NCBI GenBank assembly: GCA_934365945.1
Contig: CAKRNE010000009.1
Span: forward strand, 22,300 to 86,299
DNA length: 64,000 nt
Direction: 5' to 3'
From: an uncultured Agathobacter sp.
Lineage (GTDB): Bacteria > Bacillota > Clostridia > Lachnospirales > Lachnospiraceae
Both the position numbers and the translations under genes were made by a program. Within the stretch, counting starts at the first letter, position 1. Every line of letters starts with the position of its first letter. The notes under the pieces are model-generated. The model did no database searches, had not been told where the DNA came from, and saw only the letters and a program-made list of their open reading frames with translations. Positions 25,311-34,075 of this stretch are shown here, piece by piece.

Positions 25311-27068
25311 TCATTGCCTTCCGAGCTTTGATTTACGCTTGTTTTCGTACATCCTGTCATCGGCAATACGGTAGATGGTACGCGGGTTAATATCCACTAC
25401 CTTTATCTTAAGCTCATCAGAAAAATCCTGCTTCAAAACAGTCTCACCACTCATGGCATAACCATATGCCGTGCTTAATTTTATCTCAGATTCTGTCTTA
25501 TTTTTTTCTTCAAGCTCATCAAGCATCTGCGCCAGGAGCTTTTTCACCTGTTCCTCTGCGATATCCTCCAGAATGACAATAAACTCATCTCCGCCTGTCC
25601 TCATCACAGAGCCATACAGTCCAAACACATTCGTCAGCACATCGGCAAAGCTCCTTATGAGTTCATCTCCCTTTTCATGGCCATATGTATCATTTGTATG
25701 CTTTAAAAAATTGAGGTCAAGACTCACAATAGCATACCTGCTGTCAGAGGTCTTTGCACTTGTTTCAAGCTCTTTAAGCTTTTTCTCACATAATCTCCTG
25801 TTGCCAAGCCCTGTAAGCTCATCCATATATGCCATCTGCTCAAGTACAGCCTTCTGCGCATTTTCAAACAGGGTCTTTGATATTTTGTTTCCGTAATCAA
25901 CAAGCAGTGAAATCACAATGATAAGCACCGCAAAACACAAATTAGAGCTATATTCATTCTTTTCGAAGCCTGTTATATATTTATCCAGATTGAACCTGAC
26001 AAGCTCCTCAATAACAATTACAATTGCAATCAAAAATCCAACCATAACGACTGAAGGCTTTTGTTTTTTCACCTTCATATCTATAAAACTGATTACTAAT
26101 ATAAGCATTATTGCAAAAATCATCAGTATATGTGAGCCTTCAAGCACCTGTGGCAGATGGACAGTATTTGTAATCTGTAATATCAAAGCTGACAGTATAT
26201 ATATAACCTCCGCTGCAATAAGCACATAAAAATATATCTTCGTCCACTTCGGAGTATCCTTTTCATCAATCCTGTCCTTAAAATAATAGGTAAACGGCAG
26301 TGGCAGAATATAAAGCGACATAAATTCCAGATATGTTTTCATTAAAAGATCCGTCGTAAAATACTCTATCAGGTCATTATTGCAAAGTGTCCAGCAGCCA
26401 ATAAGGAATGAAAACATTGCAATGCAGAAGGTCTGTATGAAATTTAGCGACCTTGTTAACATAAGCATTGAAAGCACCATTATGATGACACCAAACACAA
26501 TAAGAAACATTGTAATTGACAAATTGAGTCTTTTTCCACTTAAATCCTTTACCAATGATGAGTTTCCATCCAACAGCCTTACAGCCCTCACTCCGTCAAA
26601 GGCATTGTCCTCGGATACCGTCATCTCTATCGTAAGCCACTTGCTTTCCGCACCATACGGCATACTCACAAAATGCTGTCCATATCCCAGAAGCTTTTTC
26701 TCTTCATAAAGCTTCTGTCCATACATATATATGACTTCGTTGTCCAGATAAACCTTTACTGCTGAATGTATGGTATATACATCTAATGTAGGCAGCATGA
26801 TAGTGTCATATCTTGGAACAACATGCCTTAGTACCAGGACATCTCCACGATTACACATATCAAACCGGAATTTGCTCAAGGTAACATTATGGTATTCCTT
26901 TTCATTTATAGTAACCTCCCAGCCATCGTCAATCTCTATTTCATTTGAGTCAACCCTGTCTGCAGATGTCATTGACATAAATGTCATTATCATAATTATG
27001 GCTGTTACGAGCATAACTATAAAGCTGATTGTTTTTTGTCTTAGATTTAATTTTTTGAATTCTTCCAT
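25311..27068 (-). CDS. 7TM-type diguanylate cyclase (GGDEF)
   Basis: About 585 residues: an N-terminal helix, an extracytoplasmic beta-rich domain of about 170 residues, then seven hydrophobic helices (7TMR-DISM style) and a C-terminal GGDEF domain. The catalytic motif RTGGDEF is intact, so it should make cyclic di-GMP from GTP. No RxxD inhibitory site is visible in the usual position before it. I start at the ATG at 27068 (MEEFKKLNLR) with GGAGAAG upstream; the frame runs on to 27149. It faces the chemotaxis receptor downstream, about 100 bases apart, which suggests a shared motility/sessility theme. Confidence 0.9.
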   Translation of the reverse strand: MEEFKKLNLRQKTISFIVMLVTAIIMIMTFMSMTSADRVDSNEIEIDDGWEVTINEKEYHNVTLSKFRFDMCNRGDVLVLRHVVPRYDTIMLPTLDVYTIHSAVKVYLDNEVIYMYGQKLYEEKKLLGYGQHFVSMPYGAESKWLTIEMTVSEDNAFDGVRAVRLLDGNSSLVKDLSGKRLNLSITMFLIVFGVIIMVLSMLMLTRSLNFIQTFCIAMFSFLIGCWTLCNNDLIEYFTTDLLMKTYLEFMSLYILPLPFTYYFKDRIDEKDTPKWTKIYFYVLIAAEVIYILSALILQITNTVHLPQVLEGSHILMIFAIMLILVISFIDMKVKKQKPSVVMVGFLIAIVIVIEELVRFNLDKYITGFEKNEYSSNLCFAVLIIVISLLVDYGNKISKTLFENAQKAVLEQMAYMDELTGLGNRRLCEKKLKELETSAKTSDSRYAIVSLDLNFLKHTNDTYGHEKGDELIRSFADVLTNVFGLYGSVMRTGGDEFIVILEDIAEEQVKKLLAQMLDELEEKNKTESEIKLSTAYGYAMSGETVLKQDFSDELKIKVVDINPRTIYRIADDRMYENKRKSKLGRQ

Positions 27069-27161
27069 ATGGTTTTCTTCTCCGCTTTTGGATACATTTT
27101 CATAAACAACTGTTTTGTATATTATTTGTATTATAAAACATTTTTCCACTTTTTTCCATAT

Positions 27162-27195
27162 AAAAAATCCAGCCCGGCATTATATGTCAGGGCTG
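27162..27195 (-). terminator. Terminator after the class III aminotransferase
   Basis: On the minus strand CAGCCC (27195-27190) pairs with GGGCTG (27175-27170), followed by GATTTTTTA. Confidence 0.8.
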
Positions 27196-27239
27196 AATAT
27201 CTGTCAAATTCACTCTATTAAATTTTAAAACGTAAAATA

Positions 27240-28613
27240 TTATTCTCCAATTGCCTCTTTAAGTGACTCCTCAAATATCTCAAGTCCCTTTGCCATCTGC
27301 TCATCTGTCATGGTAAGCGGAGCTAAAAATCTTATGACGTTGCTTGCTGTACCACAACTCTCGAGAAGAAGTCCTTTCTGCATTGCATTGTGGATAAGCT
27401 TTGAGGCGATATCTGTTGCAGGCTCTTTTGACTCTTTATCCTTTACAAGCTCGATACCGATCATAGCTCCGAGTCCTCTGACATCTCCGACAACCTCGTA
27501 TTTGTCCTTTAACTCATTGTAACGCTTTGTGACAACCTCACCGATATGTCTTGCTTTTCCTGCATAATCATCACGTTTCATGATATCCATTACCGCAAGG
27601 GCTGCTGCACAGGAAACAGGGTTTCCACAGAATGTACCTCCGATAGTTCCTGCCGGTGCTGCATCCATGACCTCTGCTCTTGCTGTGATAGCTGAGATTG
27701 GAAGTCCTGCTCCAAGTGATTTGGCTGTTGTGATAATGTCAGGTGCTGCTCCTGCCTCAGCCCAGTACTCTGATGCGTAGTATTTGCCTGTACGGCAGTT
27801 ACCGCACTGTACCTCATCTGCGATCATGAGTATTCCGTTGTCATCACAGATCTTTCTTATTGCTTTTACCCACTCGATAGGTGCCGGGATAAATCCGCCC
27901 TCGCCCTGGAACGGCTCAACGATCATACATGCGATCTCCTTTGCAGGTGCGCCCTCGTCAAAAATTCTCTCAAGCTCATCGATATAATACTGTATTGCCT
28001 CAGCCTCTGTGTATCCCTTTGGTGCTCTGTAAAGATATGGATAAGGTGCTCTGTAGATGCCTGCCGGGAAAGGTCCCATGCCCTGTGCATATACCTTTTT
28101 TGCAGTAAGTGCCATTGTCAGGTTGGTTCTTCCGTGGAAAGCTCCTGTAAAACAGATCACTCCGCTTCGTCCTGTGTATGCCTTTGCGATCTTTATCGCG
28201 TTCTCATCACACTCAGCTCCTGAGTTTGCGAAATATGTTTTCTTTACATCACCCTTGCAAGGCATTATCTCGTTTAGTCTCTCTGCAAGTGTTACATATC
28301 CGTCATGTACATATACGTTAAAAATTGTATGGAAATATTTCTCTGTCTGTGCCTTTACTGCCTCGATGACCTCCGGGTTTGAATATCCGATATTTAAAAC
28401 ACCTACACCGCCTACCCAGTCAAGTATCCTGTTTCCGTCCATATCCTCAAACATTGCTCCGCTGCCTTGCTTGATACATATAGGATATGTCTTTCCGCAA
28501 AGTGCCTGTGGGATGGCTGCGTCCCTTCTGTCTAAAAGCTCTTTTGATTTTGGTCCCGGTACCTGTGCTGTAACGATCTCTGGTAATGCTGTTCTAAGCT
28601 CTTGTGTTGTCAT
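27240..28613 (-). CDS. Class III pyridoxal-phosphate aminotransferase (4-aminobutyrate type)
   Basis: A 457-residue fold-type I aminotransferase. The hallmark region is LMIADEVQCGNCRTGKYYASEYW, followed by the cofactor lysine in TTAKSLGAGLPISAI. The N-terminus (IPQALCGKTYPICIKQGSGAMFEDMDG) resembles GabT enzymes that transfer the amino group of 4-aminobutyrate or related omega-amino acids to 2-oxoglutarate. Acetylornithine or lysine-type substrates cannot be excluded. The PucR-type regulator gene directly upstream on the same strand is a frequent partner of GabT and purine/amine genes, which supports an inducible role. GGAGG precedes the ATG. Confidence 0.88.
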   Translation of the reverse strand: MTTQELRTALPEIVTAQVPGPKSKELLDRRDAAIPQALCGKTYPICIKQGSGAMFEDMDGNRILDWVGGVGVLNIGYSNPEVIEAVKAQTEKYFHTIFNVYVHDGYVTLAERLNEIMPCKGDVKKTYFANSGAECDENAIKIAKAYTGRSGVICFTGAFHGRTNLTMALTAKKVYAQGMGPFPAGIYRAPYPYLYRAPKGYTEAEAIQYYIDELERIFDEGAPAKEIACMIVEPFQGEGGFIPAPIEWVKAIRKICDDNGILMIADEVQCGNCRTGKYYASEYWAEAGAAPDIITTAKSLGAGLPISAITARAEVMDAAPAGTIGGTFCGNPVSCAAALAVMDIMKRDDYAGKARHIGEVVTKRYNELKDKYEVVGDVRGLGAMIGIELVKDKESKEPATDIASKLIHNAMQKGLLLESCGTASNVIRFLAPLTMTDEQMAKGLEIFEESLKEAIGE

Positions 28614-28684
28614 GATATTTTCCTCCCTGCCCTTTGCATATGGATTCTTACGCCTTTACCGGTTTAATGTCCATATACGAAAAC

Positions 28685-28713
28685 AGACGCCGGATACATT
28701 GTATCTGACGTCT
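28685..28713 (-). promoter_or_regulatory. Inverted repeat between the PucR-type gene and the aminotransferase
   Basis: On the minus strand AGACG (28713-28709), GATACA-A-TGTATC and CGTCT (28689-28685) form a nested palindrome followed by GTTTTCG. It may be an attenuator or terminator of the regulator gene, or an operator for it; the sequence alone does not decide. Confidence 0.5.
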
Positions 28714-28779
28714 TTGTCTTTAAAAGTTATTTATTATTTAGCTATATTATATCATTTCGCAAAAGGAGTACAATGTACA

Positions 28780-29532
28780 TCACAGACCATGTTTTTTGTG
28801 CACCGTGCACAAATCGCTTCCGTTGCAATACCTTCGTATCGTAAACGCCAGCTTAAGCTTCATACAGTCATCGAGACTGGTGAAATCACAGCCCAGTATT
28901 TCACTGATTTTTTTCAGCCTGTAGTTCAGTGTATTTCTGTGAAGAAACATTTCCTCTGCCGTCTTTTTTGCATTGCAGTCATTTTCCAAATATCTTTCAA
29001 GTGTCCTGCACAGGCTGCCATGCTTTATCTCATCTGCCTGAAGCAGCCTTCCTATATGCTCATCCACATATGCATCAAGCACCGCCCTATCATCGACATG
29101 GGACAGTATTGTATCTATCCCGGTGGCTGTGCTGTTTTTTTCGAGCGTCAGCTTCTGACAGATAATCTGTGACAAATCTATAAGCGGAAACCTCTCTGCA
29201 AGCTCAAAAAGCGGGATATTCCTGTCATCACAATATGTAGTAAGCACCCCAGGAATTTGTCCCTCATTTATGCCTATTGCAGAGATACCATGCTTCACCA
29301 TCTGCCTTACAAGAGGCATGAGCTTACCTGTATCATCCGTGACACTCCTGTTTGTAAGTATCACAAACTCACCTCCGTGAATGAAATCCTCTATCCTGTA
29401 TTCACTTTGTATACACTGCAGACAGTCTGCAAAATAAATCCATCTGACAGTATTTTTCAGGCCATTTCTGCCCGCCCTGAGCTTAAGCTCATCCTTAAGC
29501 TGCGGCAGATTCATCATATCGTCACAGTTCAT
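28780..29532 (-). CDS. PucR/CdaR-type transcriptional regulator
   Basis: A 250-residue regulator with a PucR-like N-terminal domain (KLRAGRNGLKNTVRWIYFADC, GGEFVILT) and a C-terminal helix-turn-helix of the PucR type (FLHRNTLNYRLKKISEILGCD). It is shorter than many family members because the GGDEF-like middle domain is reduced. It lies 31 bases after niaR and upstream of the aminotransferase it probably controls. The ligand is unknown. GGAG precedes the ATG. Confidence 0.86.
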   Translation of the reverse strand: MNCDDMMNLPQLKDELKLRAGRNGLKNTVRWIYFADCLQCIQSEYRIEDFIHGGEFVILTNRSVTDDTGKLMPLVRQMVKHGISAIGINEGQIPGVLTTYCDDRNIPLFELAERFPLIDLSQIICQKLTLEKNSTATGIDTILSHVDDRAVLDAYVDEHIGRLLQADEIKHGSLCRTLERYLENDCNAKKTAEEMFLHRNTLNYRLKKISEILGCDFTSLDDCMKLKLAFTIRRYCNGSDLCTVHKKHGL

Positions 29533-29563
29533 ATATCAAGCTCCATCATGCCTAGACCTAATC

Positions 29564-30121
29564 CTAAACCTTCGTCTCGTCCTCTCCCCAGAAATCGACC
29601 GGCTCATAGTCCTGCAGCTTTGCTAAAAAGCCCTTCTGCTTAAGCTCCTCCTGTATGGCATCAAGCACCTCTTCACTCTCCGCACATATTGTGTGATAGT
29701 GATAACCGGAGGTTACATTTTTAAGAAGGCTGGACTTGCCTGTACGGATTTCCTCGAGGTAATTTCTGATGTCGCGTCTGGACTTAATGTCCATATGGGC
29801 GCGGAGCACTCCGTAGACCTTGTGATATACAAATACGTCCTTCACATGACCTCCGGCATCAACTATTGTTGAAAGCTCCTCCTCTACCTCATCATCCTCG
29901 TGAACCACCTTTAATACTCTCGAATACTGCTTGTCAGCCTGTATCAGATATCCTCTGTTTGTCGAAAAAATCGCGGCTCCGTTTGCTCGAAGCAGTGCTA
30001 TGTCCTGCACTATCACCTGACGACTCACATCAAGCTCCTTTGCAAGCGCAACTCCCGCCACAGGCGACTTTGACGAGGACAGAATATTTATTATTTTTTT
30101 TCTTCTCTCATCACCGTTCAT
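29564..30121 (-). CDS. niaR: NiaR-type NAD biosynthesis repressor
   Basis: A 185-residue regulator with an N-terminal helix-turn-helix (RRKKIINILSSSKSPVAGVALAKELDVSRQVIVQDIALLR) and a C-terminal 3H domain whose conserved histidines appear in GHVKDVFVYHKVYG and GYHYHTI. NiaR proteins bind nicotinic acid and repress NAD synthesis or niacin uptake genes. It lies directly after nadC and near nadB and nadA, which fits this role. The ATG at 30121 (MNGDERRKK) has AAAGGAACGAAA before it, better than the frame's earlier start at 30154. Candidate operator repeats lie at 32880-32912. Confidence 0.92.
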   Translation of the reverse strand: MNGDERRKKIINILSSSKSPVAGVALAKELDVSRQVIVQDIALLRANGAAIFSTNRGYLIQADKQYSRVLKVVHEDDEVEEELSTIVDAGGHVKDVFVYHKVYGVLRAHMDIKSRRDIRNYLEEIRTGKSSLLKNVTSGYHYHTICAESEEVLDAIQEELKQKGFLAKLQDYEPVDFWGEDETKV

Positions 30122-30181
30122 TTTCGTTCCTTTCTGTAAAAGCATTACTGTCACAGCACAGTGTAACAGGCAATTTAAAAT

Positions 30182-31036
30182 CTATACTGCATGCAGATTT
30201 TTAAGTGATAAATCCATAATAGGTGCTGAATGTGTGAGCGCACCACTCGATACATAGTCTACACCAAGACCCTTTATTCTTTCAATGTTTTCTTTGGTAA
30301 CATTTCCTGAAACTTCGATTTCGGCTCTGCCGTCAATGTAATCGATACACTGCTTTAAAAGCTCTGTGGACATGTTATCGAGCATGATAATATCGGCACC
30401 GGCTTCAACCGCATCCTTTACCATATCAAAGCTCTCTACCTCAACCTCAATCTTTCTGACAAAAGGGGCATAGGCCTTTGCCATGGCGATTGCCTTCTTC
30501 ACGCCGCCTGCTGCTCCGATGTGGTTATCCTTAAGAAGCACTCCGTCTGAAAGATTGTATCTGTGGTTGTTTCCACCGCCGACTCTGACTGAGTATTTTT
30601 CAAAGATTCTGTTGTTTGGAGTTGTCTTTCTGGTATCTAAAAGCCTGATGCCTGTGCCCTCTAAAAGTGCTGCAACCTGACTGGTATATGTGGCAATTCC
30701 ACTCATGCGCTGTAAATAATTGAGCGCAGTTCTCTCTCCGCATAAGAGCACTCTGATATCTCCGTAAACCTTGCCGATAAGCTGCTTATTTGCTACCTTA
30801 TCGCCATCCTTTACGTAAAACTCTACCTTTGTGTCTGCATCAAGCAGTGTGAATACTCTCTCAAAAACCTGCAGTCCACAGATGATTCCGTCCTGCTTGC
30901 AGATTAAATCCACCTCTCCTGCCTGTGGATGTGGCATCACGCTGTTTGTGGATACGTCCTCGCTTGTGATGTCCTCCTTTAATGCGCTTAATATGAATGG
31001 GTCTACGTTGAGGCCCAGTGTTACCTGATCGTACAT
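30182..31036 (-). CDS. nadC: Nicotinate-nucleotide pyrophosphorylase (carboxylating)
   Basis: A 284-residue quinolinate phosphoribosyltransferase that makes nicotinate mononucleotide from quinolinate and PRPP. The active-site segments are LLDTRKTTPNNRIFEKYSVRVGGGNNHR, DGVLLKDNHI and the C-terminal GADIIMLDNMS and EVSGNV. The frame reaches 31069, but AAAGGA sits 10 bases before the ATG at 31036 (MYDQVTLGL). It is separated from nadB by a 392-base gap filled largely by an inverted-repeat element. Confidence 0.96.
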   Translation of the reverse strand: MYDQVTLGLNVDPFILSALKEDITSEDVSTNSVMPHPQAGEVDLICKQDGIICGLQVFERVFTLLDADTKVEFYVKDGDKVANKQLIGKVYGDIRVLLCGERTALNYLQRMSGIATYTSQVAALLEGTGIRLLDTRKTTPNNRIFEKYSVRVGGGNNHRYNLSDGVLLKDNHIGAAGGVKKAIAMAKAYAPFVRKIEVEVESFDMVKDAVEAGADIIMLDNMSTELLKQCIDYIDGRAEIEVSGNVTKENIERIKGLGVDYVSSGALTHSAPIMDLSLKNLHAV

Positions 31037-31082
31037 ATATTTAGATTCCTTTCGTTGCATTCTTTGCATTTTTTGATATTAC

Positions 31083-31296
31083 GGTTTCGCACTTTTTAGG
31101 CTGTGTGGTGCCGGGGTAGTACTCAGTATATTCCTCTGAAAAATATGAAGTCAGCCACGGGATTTCTTTTGGATAGTGCTTTGTGATTTGCCACTTGTTC
31201 GCATTAACTGAGTTAATGGAACCCCGTGGCAGTTCATATTTTTCTTCGGAACACACTGTGTACTCTCCGGCTTCCCAGATTTACGAGTGCGAAACC
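31083..31296. repeat. Long inverted-repeat element between nadB and nadC
   Basis: This 214-base segment folds back on itself. The outer ends GGTTTCGCACT (31083-31093) and AGTGCGAAACC (31286-31296) are perfect inverse copies. GAAAAATATGAA (31138-31150) and TTCATATTTTTC (31233-31244) also match, followed inward by GCCACGGG and CCCCGTGGC, with mismatched stretches between. The tip has a perfect CATTAACT-G-AGTTAATG palindrome. No T-run follows. It accounts for most of the 392-base gap 31037-31428; 31297-31428 holds only weak hairpin potential that I cannot name. It looks like a miniature inverted-repeat insertion or a long structured RNA within the nadBC transcript. Confidence 0.82.
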
Positions 31297-31428
31297 TGGT
31301 TACTGCAGCTATTACCGTCCTTAAAATTGCCTCTATGAGGTACGGACTGTAATCTGCCTATAATTTCCGATATTGCTCGTATGGCCAGCCTTTGGCTGTC
31401 CACTCGCTCCCCGGCCGAAACACAGATT

Positions 31429-32766
31429 CTATGCCTGAATGTAGGTGACACCAGATTCGGCTATCGTATCTTGTTCGCTGGTGCGACCCTCTATTGCCTC
31501 CATCGCGAGCTTCCTGTATTCTCTCTCCACAGCTTTTTCATCGCTGTAATCTGCCAGATTGATGCTATCTGCGGCCTTTTGGGCTGCTATCTCATCATTT
31601 ACAAAACCAAGCTCAGCCATCTGTCCTGCTGCACGCTTTGCGAATACCAGGCTCTCTAGCAATGAATTGCTTGCAAGACGGTTTCTGCCGTGCACTCCGT
31701 TGCAGGCGGTCTCTCCGACTGCATAGAGACATTCCATGGATGTGCGGCTATGATGATTTACCTTGACACCGCCCATGAAATAGTGCTGTGCCGGAACAAC
31801 AGGGATAGGCTCCTTGAAGACATCATACCCCATGTCCTTGCAATGTTCAATGATATTTGGAAAATGTGATACAAGCTCATCCCTTGGAATAGTACGCAAA
31901 TCCTCCCATACAAAGTCTGTGCCGTCCTTTTTCATCTGCTCACGGATTTTGCCGGTCAGCACGTCTCTTGGTAAGAGCTCATCGACAAACCTGTTCATAT
32001 TCTTGTCCAAAAGCTTAGCCCCCTCGCCTCTTACGGACTCTGAAATGAGAAAGCTTCTGTCCTCATGCTTTTTCGTGTAAAAGGTCGTTGGGTGAATCTG
32101 CACATAGTCTGGGTTTTTAAGCTCTATGCCATGCTTTTTTGCAATGGCAAGTGAGTCACCTGTCAGATGTCTGAAATTCGTTGAAAATCTGTACAATCCT
32201 CCGACTCCGCCACAAGCCATGACAGTGTATGCAGCCGTCACCTTTTCCAGCGTGCCATCCTGTTTTCTGATGATGGCGCCACAGCATTTGTTATCCCTTT
32301 CTATGATATCAACCATCGTCGTATACTCCATGAGTGTCACATTTGAAAGCTTCTTAACCTGTGCAAGCAGCGTGCTTGTTATCTCTTTTCCGGTCACATC
32401 CTCATGGAAAATAATTCTGTTGTGTGAATGAGCTCCCTCTCTCGTATAGGCAAGTGAGCCGTCATCATTTCTCGCAAAATCTGCTCCATATGAAACAAGA
32501 TCATTCACCACCTCAGGTGATGAGTTTATCATTATCTCAACCGACTCCTTGTCATTCTCGTAGTGGCCGGCCTTTAATGTATCCTCAAAAAAGCTGTCAA
32601 AATCGGACTGCTCCTTGAGCATGCACATGCCGCCCTGCGCCAGAAATGAATCGTTGCTCTCAAGATCTGACTTTGTTATCAGTGTAATTCTTATGTCTCT
32701 TGGAAGCTTAAGTGCACAATAAAGACCTGAGCAGCCACTTCCCACAATAAGTACATCTGTATTCAT
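31429..32766 (-). CDS. nadB: L-aspartate oxidase
   Basis: A 445-residue FAD enzyme oxidising L-aspartate to iminoaspartate, the first step to quinolinate. An N-terminal dinucleotide fold (DVLIVGSGCSGLYCAL), the FAD/substrate region SFLAQGGMCM, SESVRGEGAKLLD, HYFMGGVKVNHHSRTSM and GETACNGVHGRNRLASNSLLE are clear. It is shorter than the roughly 530-residue enterobacterial enzyme, lacking much of the C-terminal helical domain, as in other clostridia. It is transcribed from 32857-32885, divergent from nadA. Its product is passed to NadA. Confidence 0.95.
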   Translation of the reverse strand: MNTDVLIVGSGCSGLYCALKLPRDIRITLITKSDLESNDSFLAQGGMCMLKEQSDFDSFFEDTLKAGHYENDKESVEIMINSSPEVVNDLVSYGADFARNDDGSLAYTREGAHSHNRIIFHEDVTGKEITSTLLAQVKKLSNVTLMEYTTMVDIIERDNKCCGAIIRKQDGTLEKVTAAYTVMACGGVGGLYRFSTNFRHLTGDSLAIAKKHGIELKNPDYVQIHPTTFYTKKHEDRSFLISESVRGEGAKLLDKNMNRFVDELLPRDVLTGKIREQMKKDGTDFVWEDLRTIPRDELVSHFPNIIEHCKDMGYDVFKEPIPVVPAQHYFMGGVKVNHHSRTSMECLYAVGETACNGVHGRNRLASNSLLESLVFAKRAAGQMAELGFVNDEIAAQKAADSINLADYSDEKAVEREYRKLAMEAIEGRTSEQDTIAESGVTYIQA

Positions 32767-32856
32767 AATATGTTACCTCTTTTATTTACCTGCATCCACC
32801 GATGTAGCCGCTTCTTTAGCAACATCCCCCAGGATGCGATTTACTGTAATGGGCGT

Positions 32857-32885
32857 ATTATAACACTAAAATTTACAACTGACAA
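32857..32885 (-). promoter_or_regulatory. Promoter of nadB
   Basis: Minus strand: TTGTCA (32885-32880), a 17-base spacer, then TATAAT (32862-32857). It reads toward nadB. Confidence 0.8.
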
Positions 32886-32920
32886 GACACCTGTAAAACT
32901 TTTGTGTTGACAGCTGGTTT
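32880..32920. promoter_or_regulatory. Candidate NiaR operator region between nadB and nadA
   Basis: Two similar motifs, GACACCTGTAA (32885-32895) and GACAGCTGGTT (32909-32919), lie between or over the two divergent -35 boxes. ACACCTGT-like pseudo-palindromes resemble NiaR sites known from other Firmicutes as I recall them. Binding here would block both promoters. Confidence 0.5.
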
Positions 32921-32935
32921 ACAGCTAAGTATAAT
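32907..32935 (+). promoter_or_regulatory. Promoter of nadA, full consensus
   Basis: TTGACA (32907-32912), a 17-base spacer, and TATAAT (32930-32935) match the housekeeping consensus completely. It leaves a leader of about 105 bases to the ATG at 33047. Confidence 0.9.
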
Positions 32936-33046
32936 GACAAGTAACTTATTTATTTTGGCCGGTTCTTTATGTAAAATCCAAAAGGAGCTTACATTCATAT
33001 AACTGAGCTTCAATCACACTAGGAATTTCAAGAGGTATATCATATT

Positions 33047-33967
33047 ATGATGACAACAAGAGAATTACAGGATGAAATTATCCGATTAAAAAAGGAAAAC
33101 GATATCTGTATATTAGCTCACGCTTATCAGAGTCACGAGATACTTGAGGTTGCCGACTTCACAGGCGACTCATACGGACTCAGCAAGCAGGCTGCCACAG
33201 CACCACAGAAGAATGTGCTCATGTGCGGTGTCCGCTTCATGGCAGAGACCTGCAAGATTTTATCGCCTGACAAGCATGTGTTTTTGTCAAACAGCGCAGC
33301 AGGCTGTCCTATGGCGGAGCAGCTTGATGTAGAGCTCTTACAATCGTTAAAGGACGAGAACCCTGACTATACAGTGGTTGCCTACATAAACACCACATCA
33401 GAGCTTAAAACCATATGCGATGTGTGCGTCACATCCTCATCCGCTGTAAAAATTATTAAAAATATTAACAACGACAAGATTCTTTTCATCCCTGACTGCA
33501 ACCTGGGCGCATGGGTTGAGGAACAGGTTCCGGAAAAGACCTTCAAATTCGTACATGGCGGCTGTCCTACTCACCTGCGCATGTCAATAGCAGATGTTGA
33601 GAGAGCAAAAGCGGCTCATCCTGCTGCAAAGCTTCTCGTACATCCGGAGTGCCTTGCTGAGGTTTCAAAGGCTGCAGACTATATCGGAAGCACCACCGGC
33701 ATCATTGACTATGCTAAAAACAGCACAGACAAGGAATTTATCATCGGAACTGAAAACAGCATACTGCAGCACTTACAGTACGAGTGTCCTGACAAGAGCT
33801 TCTATCCGCTCTCAAAGGACTGCGTATGCCACAATATGAAGCTCACTACCCTGATGGATGTATACAATTGTGTTAAGGGAGCAGGCGGAGAAGAAATCAT
33901 ACTGCCTGACGATATAAGAACAAAGGCCAAGGCCTGCATAGATACCATGCTCACACTTGGAGAGTAA
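33047..33967 (+). CDS. nadA: Quinolinate synthase
   Basis: A 306-residue iron-sulfur enzyme condensing iminoaspartate with dihydroxyacetone phosphate to quinolinate. Family motifs include ILAHAYQSHEILEVADFTGDSY, CGVRFMAETCKIL, LSNSAAGCPMAEQ, PDCNLGAW, HGGCPTH, HPEC and CVCHNMK. Three of these cysteines should hold the 4Fe-4S cluster. It is one of only three clear plus-strand genes and is divergent from nadB across a shared control region. AAGAGG lies 11 bases before the ATG. Confidence 0.96.
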   Translation: MMTTRELQDEIIRLKKENDICILAHAYQSHEILEVADFTGDSYGLSKQAATAPQKNVLMCGVRFMAETCKILSPDKHVFLSNSAAGCPMAEQLDVELLQSLKDENPDYTVVAYINTTSELKTICDVCVTSSSAVKIIKNINNDKILFIPDCNLGAWVEEQVPEKTFKFVHGGCPTHLRMSIADVERAKAAHPAAKLLVHPECLAEVSKAADYIGSTTGIIDYAKNSTDKEFIIGTENSILQHLQYECPDKSFYPLSKDCVCHNMKLTTLMDVYNCVKGAGGEEIILPDDIRTKAKACIDTMLTLGE

Positions 33968-33981
33968 TTTAATCGCAAGTT

Positions 33982-34026
33982 AAAAGACCACAGTTCATCT
34001 GTTTTGATGCACTGTGGTCTTTTTTA
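33982..34026 (+). terminator. Terminator after nadA
   Basis: AAAAGACCACAGT (33982-33994) pairs with ACTGTGGTCTTTT (34011-34023) and is followed by more T. The A-run on the other side means it may also stop the glycosyltransferase transcript coming from the right. Confidence 0.9.
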
Positions 34027-34075
34027 ATTAATTGATGATAATACCTCATCTGAATAATACTTATTTCACATCCGC

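Noticed and set aside
31041..31256. 71-codon minus-strand frame between nadB and nadC
   Set aside because: It lies inside the fold-back element 31083-31296 and its codons arise from the inverted repeat. It has no ribosome site and no recognisable protein features.
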